A DNA stretch of 64,000 bases from NCBI RefSeq assembly GCF_000308455.1, contig NZ_BAFP01000025.1, positions 44,955 through 108,954 on the forward strand, in the 5' to 3' direction. The notes beneath the pieces are model-generated. The model saw only the letters and a program-made list of their open reading frames with translations, ran no database searches and was not told the origin of the DNA. Both the position numbers and the translations under genes were made by a program. The stretch comes from Nocardia abscessus NBRC 100374. GTDB lineage: Bacteria; Actinomycetota; Actinomycetes; Mycobacteriales; Mycobacteriaceae. Positions within the stretch are counted from its first letter, which is position 1. Each line of letters opens with the position of its first letter. Shown in pieces: positions 58,112 through 64,000 of this stretch.

Positions 58112-60073
58112 GTGGCCGCGCCGACTCTCGCGCCGACCCGTCCGACTCCGTCATCCGGTCTCGTGCCCACGCGCCGGACCCGGCTGTTCGCCCTGCCGGA
58201 AGTGCGGTGGGCCGCCGCGGCTGTGCTGTTGTTCCTGACCGGTCTGGCGGCGCAACTGGCCGATGGCCCGCAGTGGGTCTGGTGGGGCCTGTACCTGGCC
58301 TGCTATGCCGCAGGCGGGTGGGAGCCGGGCTGGTCGGGATTGCGCGCACTGCGGGACAGGACACTCGATGTCGACCTGCTCATGGTCGTCGCCGCGATCG
58401 GCGCCGCGTCGATCGGCCAGATCACCGACGGCGCGTTGCTGATCGTCATCTTCGCCACCTCCGGCGCCCTGGAAGCGCTGGCCACCGCCCGGACCGAGGA
58501 CTCGGTGCGCGGACTGCTCGACCTCACGCCGGACACCGCGACCCGGATCGCCCGCGACGGCGACGAGGAGACGGTGCACGCCACCGAATTACGTGTCGGG
58601 GATGTCGCGGTGGTGCGGCCCGGTGAGCGGATTCCCGCGGACGCGACGGTGCTCTCCGGCGGCAGCGAGGTCGATCAGGCCACGATCACCGGCGAACCGC
58701 TGCCCCTGGACAAGACCGCGGGTGACGAGGTGTTCGCAGGCACCCTGAACGGCACCGGCGCGCTACGCATCCGGGTCGATCGCCGCGCCGAGGACTCCGT
58801 GGTCGCGCGGATCGCCGCCCTTGTCGAGCAGGCGGCCCGAACCAAGGCGCGCACACAGCTTTTCATCGAGAAGGTGGAGCAGCGCTACTCGATCGGCATG
58901 GTCGTGGTCACCCTCGCGGTGTTCGCCATCCCCCTGCTGCTCGGCGACACGCTGCAGCGGGCGCTGTTGCGAGCGATGACGTTCATGATCGTCGCCTCCC
59001 CCTGCGCGGTAGTACTGGCCACCATGCCACCGTTACTAGCGGCCATCGCCAACGCGGGCCGCCACGGCGTACTGGTCAAGTCCGCCGTTGTCATGGAAAA
59101 GCTCGGCGCCACCACGCACGTCGCCTTCGACAAGACCGGCACCTTGACCCGCGGCATCCCCGAAATCGCCGAAATCCATTGCCTGGACGAACGGTTCACC
59201 GACGACGAGGTGCTTCGGCTCGCTGCGGCGGCCGAACTCCCGAGCGAGCATCCGCTGGCCGCGGCGATCGTGCGCGCGGCCCGCGGCCGAGATCTGCGCC
59301 TGCCCGAGGTCACCGAGTTCACCGCGCATCCCGGCCGCGGTGTGACCGCCCTCGTCGGTGACCGCCTCATCGGGGTCGGCTCCCCCGCCACGGCGGGACC
59401 CGGCCTCGCCTCCGGGCAAGCCACCGTCGACGCCGTACAGGCCCACGGCTACACCGCCGTGATCGTGACCTGCGAGCACCAGCCGATCGGGGTGCTCGCC
59501 CTCACCGACCAGCTCCGTCCGGAAGCGGCCGCGGCCGTGCGCGCCGCGACCGAGCTGACCGGCGTCGAGCCGGCGCTGCTGACCGGGGACAACCGCGCCA
59601 CCGCCGACCGGCTCGCCGCTCGGGTCGGCATCACCGACGTGCGCGCCGACCTCCTGCCCGATGACAAGGTGGCGGCGGTGCGGCAGTGGCAAGCCGACGG
59701 GCGGGCAGTGACCGTGGTCGGTGACGGCATCAACGACGCCCCGGCCCTCGCCGCGGCCGAGGTCGGCATCGCGATGGGCGGAGCCGGATCGGACCTGACC
59801 CTGCAGACCGCGGACGCCGTCGTCGTGCGCGACGATCTGACCACGATCCCGGCGGTGATCGCGTTGTCCCGGCAGGCGCGCCGGGTGGTGACCGCCAACC
59901 TGGCCATCGCCGCCACTTTCATCGGCGTGCTGGTCGTCTGGGACCTCGCCGGAAACCTGCCGCTGCCGCTGGGCGTCGCCGGACACGAGGGATCCACCGT
60001 CATCGTCGGACTCAACGGGTTACGCCTACTCCGCCGCGCCGCATGGGAGCGGGCCGCCGGGATCCGGGGCTGA
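58112..60073 (+). CDS. ctpD: P1B-4-type metal-efflux ATPase, CtpD-like
   Basis: 653 residues. The P1B-4 features are the membrane motif SPCAVVLAT (SPC instead of CPC) and the last-helix motif HEGST. TGEPLPLDK, DKTGTLTRG, TGDN and VGDGINDAP show complete actuator, phosphorylation and nucleotide-binding domains. There is no N-terminal CxxC metal-binding domain. P1B-4 pumps export Co, Zn or Fe(II); M. tuberculosis CtpD is the nearest remembered example. GTG 58112 follows GGAGG at 58101-58105. Controlled, in all likelihood, by the divergent ArsR protein. Confidence 0.9.
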   Translation: MAAPTLAPTRPTPSSGLVPTRRTRLFALPEVRWAAAAVLLFLTGLAAQLADGPQWVWWGLYLACYAAGGWEPGWSGLRALRDRTLDVDLLMVVAAIGAASIGQITDGALLIVIFATSGALEALATARTEDSVRGLLDLTPDTATRIARDGDEETVHATELRVGDVAVVRPGERIPADATVLSGGSEVDQATITGEPLPLDKTAGDEVFAGTLNGTGALRIRVDRRAEDSVVARIAALVEQAARTKARTQLFIEKVEQRYSIGMVVVTLAVFAIPLLLGDTLQRALLRAMTFMIVASPCAVVLATMPPLLAAIANAGRHGVLVKSAVVMEKLGATTHVAFDKTGTLTRGIPEIAEIHCLDERFTDDEVLRLAAAAELPSEHPLAAAIVRAARGRDLRLPEVTEFTAHPGRGVTALVGDRLIGVGSPATAGPGLASGQATVDAVQAHGYTAVIVTCEHQPIGVLALTDQLRPEAAAAVRAATELTGVEPALLTGDNRATADRLAARVGITDVRADLLPDDKVAAVRQWQADGRAVTVVGDGINDAPALAAAEVGIAMGGAGSDLTLQTADAVVVRDDLTTIPAVIALSRQARRVVTANLAIAATFIGVLVVWDLAGNLPLPLGVAGHEGSTVIVGLNGLRLLRRAAWERAAGIRG

Positions 60074-60094
60074 CGCAGGCGGAAACGATCAATA

Positions 60095-60126
60095 CCGCAA
60101 GTGCGGGAGCGATTCCCGCACTGCGG
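60095..60126. terminator. Bidirectional hairpin terminator between ctpD-like gene and gnd
   Basis: AGTGCGGGA (60100-60108) and TCCCGCACT (60114-60122) form a perfect 9-bp stem with loop GCGAT, extended by CCGC/GCGG with one bulged A. It lies between two convergent stops. Confidence 0.85.
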
Positions 60127-60138
60127 CACCGCGACGGA

Positions 60139-61584
60139 CTAGTCGGCGCGAACCTCGCTGCGGTCGCCGCTCCAGAGCGTGTGGAACTTGCCTTCGGCGT
60201 CGACGCGTTCGTAGGTGTGGGCGCCGAAGAAGTCACGTTGCGCCTGGGTGAGCGCGGCGGGAAGGCGGTCGGCGCGCAGGGCGTCGTAGTACGACAGGGA
60301 GGACGCGAACGCAGGCACCGGGATTCCGAGCAGGGTGGCGGTGGACACGACGCGGCGCCAGCTGTCGATGGCGGTCTCGATCGCCTCGCGGAAGTAGGGC
60401 GCGAGGATCAAGCTCGGCAGCGCCGGGTTCTCGTCGTAGGCTTCCTTGATCCGGTTGAGGAACCGGGCCCGGATGATGCAGCCGCCGCGCCAGATCGTCG
60501 CGAGGTCGCCGGGGCGCAGCCCCCAGTCGTATTCGGCGCTGCCCGCGGCGATCTGGTCGAAGCCTTGCGCGTAGGCGACCACCTTCGAGGCGTACAGGGC
60601 CTGACGGATGTCTTCGGTGAACTGCTCGACATCGGTGGGCTTCTCGGCCAACCGGCCCGACGCGAGTCCCTCCGCGGCCCTGCGCTGATCGCGGGAACCC
60701 GACAGCGCCCGCGCGAACACCGCTTCGGCGATGCCGGTCACCGGCACGCCGAGGTCGAGCGCGGACTTCACCGTCCAGCGTCCGGTGCCCTTCTGTTCGG
60801 CCGCGTCGACGATGACGTCCACCAGCGGCTTGCCGGTCTTCGCGTCGACCTGGCTGAGCACCTCGGCGGTGATCTCGACGAGGTAGCTCTCCAGGTCGCC
60901 GGAGTTCCATTGGGTGAACACGTCGGCGATCTGCTTGGCGTCGAAACCGAGGGCGTCGCGGAACAGGTGGTAGGCCTCGCCGATCAGCTGCATGTCGGCG
61001 TACTCGATGCCGTTGTGCACCATCTTGACGAAATGTCCTGAGCCGTCCGGGCCGATGTGGGTGCAGCAGGGCGTGCCGTCCACCTTCGCCGCGATGGACT
61101 CCAGCAACGGACCGAGCGAGGCGTAGGACTCCTCGGGTCCGCCCGGCATGATCGCGGGGCCGTTGAGCGCACCCTCCTCGCCACCGGAGATGCCCGCTCC
61201 GACGAAGTTCAGGCCACGCTCGCGCATGGCGGCTTCCCGCCGAATGGTGTCGGTGTAGAGGGCGTTTCCACCGTCGATGATGATGTCGCCCGGCTCCATC
61301 GCGGCCGCCAGTTCCTCGATGACCGCGTCGGTCGCGGCGCCGGCCTTGACCATGATCAGCACCCGGCGCGGCTTCTCCAGCGCGCCGACGAACTCCTCGA
61401 TCGTCTCGGTTCGCACGAAGTCGCCGTCGTCGCCGTGTGCCTCGAGCAGTGCGTCGGTCTTGGCGACGGAGCGGTTGTGCAGCGCGACGGTATAGCCGTT
61501 CCTGGCGAAGTTCCGTGCGATGTTGCTACCCATGACCGCCAGACCGGTGACACCGATCTGTGCACGCGCTGTAGAGGTCGACAT
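60139..61584 (-). CDS. gnd: 6-phosphogluconate dehydrogenase, decarboxylating
   Basis: 481 residues of the long (GndA) form. NADP motif GLAVMGSNIARNFARNGYTV near residue 12; signature IIDGGNALYTDT; GAGISGGEEGA; active-site KMVHNGIEYADMQLI with catalytic Lys and His/Asn; C-terminal tail with RRDFF-like QAQRDFFGAHTYERVD. It converts 6-phosphogluconate to ribulose 5-phosphate and NADPH. ATG 61584 (MSTSTARAQ) is preferred over the in-frame TTG three bases upstream. Confidence 0.95.
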   Translation of the reverse strand: MSTSTARAQIGVTGLAVMGSNIARNFARNGYTVALHNRSVAKTDALLEAHGDDGDFVRTETIEEFVGALEKPRRVLIMVKAGAATDAVIEELAAAMEPGDIIIDGGNALYTDTIRREAAMRERGLNFVGAGISGGEEGALNGPAIMPGGPEESYASLGPLLESIAAKVDGTPCCTHIGPDGSGHFVKMVHNGIEYADMQLIGEAYHLFRDALGFDAKQIADVFTQWNSGDLESYLVEITAEVLSQVDAKTGKPLVDVIVDAAEQKGTGRWTVKSALDLGVPVTGIAEAVFARALSGSRDQRRAAEGLASGRLAEKPTDVEQFTEDIRQALYASKVVAYAQGFDQIAAGSAEYDWGLRPGDLATIWRGGCIIRARFLNRIKEAYDENPALPSLILAPYFREAIETAIDSWRRVVSTATLLGIPVPAFASSLSYYDALRADRLPAALTQAQRDFFGAHTYERVDAEGKFHTLWSGDRSEVRAD

Positions 61585-61994
61585 CAATCAGCTCTCTTCG
61601 TTCGACAGGGCGGCGCGTCCGCGCGAAGCTGTTCGGCGGCTGCATCGTGGAGTCCGTTCCACGACGCTTCAGACCTTACCTACCTCGCCGGGGCGCACAC
61701 GGACGGCATCACGAGCCGCTCGACATGTTCAGGTGCGCGCCCACAGCGGCGGATTTCACCGGCCGGGCGATCCGGAACGGGCGACCAACTCGCCGCGCGT
61801 CTCCACGGGTAATGCCACGCGCTCCGGGTGGTGATAGCTGCGGGAAGCCTACTCGACAGTAGGACCCGCGCGTCGTTTATGACGGAATCGTCATACCGGT
61901 CCGAGCGCCACTACGGAAGCGCCCCGGGGCGTGCCGGGGAATCGGACGCGGCCCGACCTCGCCGTGGACGTTCCGATGCGCGACACTGACCGCG
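61585..61994. other. 410-bp divergent gap between gnd and tandem tetR
   Basis: No gene is seen. It contains a perfect palindrome at 61878-61895, listed separately, and must carry both promoters. No clear -10/-35 for gnd was picked out. Confidence 0.5.
61878..61895. promoter_or_regulatory. Perfect 7-4-7 palindrome upstream of tandem tetR
   Basis: TATGACG-GAAT-CGTCATA, 100 bp before the regulator's start. Size and symmetry suit a TetR dimer, so autoregulation is likely. Confidence 0.6.
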
Positions 61995-63224
61995 ATGGGC
62001 ACACAGGCGAACGGCGGCCGGCCACGGCGAAGACCACCTCATCGGCGCGAGATGATCCTGCACGCCGCGGTCGACGCCTTCGCGCACGGCGGCTACTACG
62101 GCACGACGATGGCCGATATCGCGGCGGCGGTCGGCATCTCGGCGACGGCGCTGTACCGGCACTTCCGCAACAAGCAGCAACTCTTGGGGCAGTGCCTGCT
62201 GGTGGGGCTCGACGACACCTCGAGCCGGCTCGACGCCGCGTTTCGCTCCGACGATTCCGGCGGCGCGGTACTGACCGAACTGGTCCGGGTCGCACTCGAA
62301 CTGCGCGGCCTGCCGCGACTGTGGCAACTCGAGTTCCGCAACCTGACCGCCGCGGACAAGACCGCGGTACTGGTGCGCGCCGCGCGGATCACCCGGTACC
62401 TGCGCCACACCATCCACCTGCGCCGACCGGAGCTGAGCGCCGCGGATGTCGAGCTGCTGAGCTGGTGCGTGCTGTCGATCGCCGTCAGCCCCTCCTATCA
62501 CCGCGCGGAGTTGCCCGCGCCCGCGGCCGCGCAGGTGCTCGACGCCGCCGTCGCGGCGGTGATCGCCACCGAGATGCCCGAGCACTCGGCGGGCCATCCG
62601 CCGAATCGGCCACCGCGCACGGAGACCGGCAACACCGCGCTGGACCGAGCACTGCGGTCGGAGCGGATGCTCGCCGAAGCGGCGCGATTGTTCAGCACCC
62701 GCGGCTACGCGGCCGTGGGCATCGAAGACATCGGTGCGGCCGTCGGCGTCACCGGGCCCGCCTTGTACCACCACTTTTCGAGCAAAGCCGAGCTGCTGGA
62801 CCAGATCGTCCGGCGCCAGGACGAGTGGCTTCGGCTACTGCTCGCCCGGGCGATCGCCGAGGGCCGCAGCGCCGAGGAATCCATGCGCTCACTCATGCGC
62901 AGCTTCGCCCAGCTGGGCGTGGACGAGCCCGACCTGCTCGCCATCACCGTCAGCGAGACCCGGCACCTGCCGGGTGAGGCGGTACAGCGCTACCGCAGGG
63001 TGCGCCTGGACGGCATCGCCCAGTGGGCCCGCATGTTGCAGGCCGTACGACCGGACTTGTCCGCTCCGGCCGCCCGGGTGCTCAGCCGCGCCGTCACCAC
63101 CGTGGTCATCGATGCCGTCCGTAATCCGCGCTTCCGGCGTCGCGCCGACCTCGTCGACGTACTCGTGGCGATCGGAGAGCGGATCGAAACGGCCCGGGGC
63201 CATGGCCGAGTTACCGCCCAGTGA
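61995..63224 (+). CDS. Tandem TetR regulator with two HTH domains
   Basis: 409 residues, about twice the usual TetR length. First HTH (about 20-65): TMADIAAAVGISATALYRHF, RNKQQLL. Second HTH (about 220-270): GIEDIGAAVGVTGPALYHHF, SSKAELL. Each is followed by its own helical domain, so the protein looks like two fused TetR subunits. A monomer could therefore bind a full dyad. It precedes a FadE5-like gene; tandem TetRs of mycobacteria are often near acyl-CoA genes (recollection). Confidence 0.9.
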   Translation: MGTQANGGRPRRRPPHRREMILHAAVDAFAHGGYYGTTMADIAAAVGISATALYRHFRNKQQLLGQCLLVGLDDTSSRLDAAFRSDDSGGAVLTELVRVALELRGLPRLWQLEFRNLTAADKTAVLVRAARITRYLRHTIHLRRPELSAADVELLSWCVLSIAVSPSYHRAELPAPAAAQVLDAAVAAVIATEMPEHSAGHPPNRPPRTETGNTALDRALRSERMLAEAARLFSTRGYAAVGIEDIGAAVGVTGPALYHHFSSKAELLDQIVRRQDEWLRLLLARAIAEGRSAEESMRSLMRSFAQLGVDEPDLLAITVSETRHLPGEAVQRYRRVRLDGIAQWARMLQAVRPDLSAPAARVLSRAVTTVVIDAVRNPRFRRRADLVDVLVAIGERIETARGHGRVTAQ

Positions 63225-63300
63225 TTTATGCCACTTAGTCGCAATTAACTTAGACCGGCCAATTTCCCGCTATCAGGGGAGAGAACGCAATCGGACATCC

Positions 63301-63324
63301 GACCATTTACTTAATGGTCATTAA
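63301..63324. promoter_or_regulatory. Overlapping palindromes upstream of fadE5-like gene
   Basis: GACCATT-TACTT-AATGGTC (63301-63319) has perfect 7-base arms, and TTAATG-GT-CATTAA (63311-63324) overlaps it. Both lie in the AT-rich part of the gap 118-141 bp before the acyl-CoA dehydrogenase start. The tandem TetR is the obvious candidate ligand. Confidence 0.55.
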
Positions 63325-63441
63325 CATCGGATTGATTTCGCGTTCCCGGTGCCGCACAGTGTGCCGTGGGCGATCACCTGTGGGTGCGCCCGCCGAATCC
63401 CATGCCGGTACACCGGCCGTTTCCCCGAAAGGCCCTGGCTC

Positions 63442-64000
63442 GTGAGCCATTACAAGAGCAACGTGCGTGACCTCGAGTTCAACCTGTTCGAGGTGTACGG
63501 ACTCGACGACATACTCCGCACCGGAGCATTCGGTGACCTGGACGGCGACACCGTGCGGTCGATGCTGGCGGAGGCTGCGCGCTTGGCCGAAGGGCCGGTC
63601 GCCGAGCCGTTCGCCGAAACCGACCGCAATCCCCCGGTTTTCGATGCGGCCACCCACTCGGTCAGCCTGCCGGACTCGTTCAAGAAGGCCGTGCGCGCCT
63701 GGTACGACGCCGATTGGTGGCGGGTCGGCAAGGCCGAGGCGATCGGCGGTGTGCCCGCCCCCTTGATGGTCGGCTGGGCGATCAGCGAATTCGTCCTCGG
63801 TGCGCAGCCCGCGGCCTACATGTACCTGACCGGCCCCATCATGGCCGACATCATGCACGGCATCGGCACCGAGCAACAGCAGCGCTGGGCCAGGTTCATG
63901 GCCGAACACGGCTGGGGCGCCACCATGGTGCTCACCGAGCCCGACGCCGGTTCCGACGTCGGCGCGGGCCGCACCAAAGCGGTCGAGCAGGAAGACGGCT
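63442..64000 (+). CDS. Acyl-CoA dehydrogenase, FadE5-like (N-terminal part, cut by window edge)
   Basis: The GTG at 63442 opens [20 protein letters not shown], the characteristic start of the long FadE5-type acyl-CoA dehydrogenases. [20 protein letters not shown] and [20 protein letters not shown] follow; the latter contacts FAD and substrate. 186 codons are present; about 610 residues are usual. It catalyses the first step of beta-oxidation for a broad range of acyl-CoAs in known mycobacterial members. No strong ribosome site is visible. Confidence 0.9.
   Translation, partial: MSHYKSNVRDLEFNLFEVYGLDDILRTGAFGDLDGDTVRSMLAEAARLAEGPVAEPFAETDRNPPVFDAATHSVSLPDSFKKAVRAWYDADWWRVGKAEAIGGVPAPLMVGWAISEFVLGAQPAAYMYLTGPIMADIMHGIGTEQQQRWARFMAEHGWGATMVLTEPDAGSDVGAGRTKAVEQEDG

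Noticed and set aside
63225..63260. TTTATGCCACTTAGTCGCAA as a reverse copy of the TTCGATTAGGCATA repeat
   Set aside because: Only scattered bases agree and the spacing differs; resemblance is not better than chance for AT-rich sequence.
1..64000. CRISPR arrays, tRNA or rRNA genes, insertion sequences
   Set aside because: No spaced direct-repeat array, no cloverleaf or rRNA segment, and no intact transposase with terminal repeats was found while reading.

Overview
The window is high-GC actinobacterial DNA, most likely from Nocardia or a close relative in the Mycobacteriales (Nocardia/Rhodococcus). The grounds are KshA/KshB/HsaABCD/KstD-type steroid catabolism, a FadE5-like acyl-CoA dehydrogenase, an Rv2047c-like epimerase/PEP-swivel fusion, many TetR/IclR/PucR regulators and frequent GTG starts. 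All identifications come from reading the sequence; no database search was run.

Layout. 1-5.7 kb: the end of a UPF0182 membrane protein, a TetR/beta-glucosidase divergent pair, a YhgE/Pip membrane protein divergent from a second TetR around a 39-bp palindrome, and a DUF1059 mini-protein. 5.8-34.7 kb: a large steroid-degradation island. It holds kshA-small protein-kshB-hsaC, hsaB, IclR and PadR regulators, ribBA, a LuxR-type ATPase regulator, hsaD, hsaA and a Kst4D-like flavoprotein. Next come an epimerase/PEP-swivel fusion, two tyrosine phosphatases, a PPDK-like protein and a FadD3-like ligase. The island ends with an SDR-KstD-SDR-SDR operon and a forward run of LLM flavoenzyme, SDR, esterase and VOC protein. 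34.7-45.1 kb: a Baeyer-Villiger-like monooxygenase, a geneless stretch, two hypotheticals, an operon of acyl-CoA synthetase, DUF3556 membrane protein and CrtI-like oxidoreductase, and a PucR regulator. 45.2-47.4 kb: a TIGR04222 membrane protein with a Gly/Cys tail, a DUF692 (MNIO) enzyme and a small partner in overlapping frames, which looks like a RiPP-type modification system. 47.7-64 kb: phosphoesterase, MscS channel, small membrane protein, lipase maturation factor, YjbR protein, an integrase-like protein, EamA exporter, PP2C phosphatase, adenosine-specific kinase, an F420-type LLM enzyme behind a MerR-type promoter, an ArsR/CtpD metal module, gnd, a tandem TetR regulator and the start of a FadE5-like gene.

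How it fits together. The steroid genes cover ring opening (Kst4D-like, KstD, KshAB), A-ring hydroxylation and meta cleavage (HsaAB, HsaC), C-C hydrolysis (HsaD) and CoA activation of the ring C/D remnant (FadD3-like). The extra ribBA could supply flavin to HsaAB and the other flavoenzymes. Five clear and two weaker copies of an 18-bp palindrome (GGTCCCG-N5-CGGGAC type) lie in the promoter regions of this island, and a 21-bp exact repeat precedes ribBA and the LLM gene. This suggests the island is a regulon of its own, perhaps under the IclR protein encoded inside it. The best candidates for undescribed biology are this regulon, the PEP-swivel/phosphatase set embedded in it, and the TIGR04222-DUF692 cassette.
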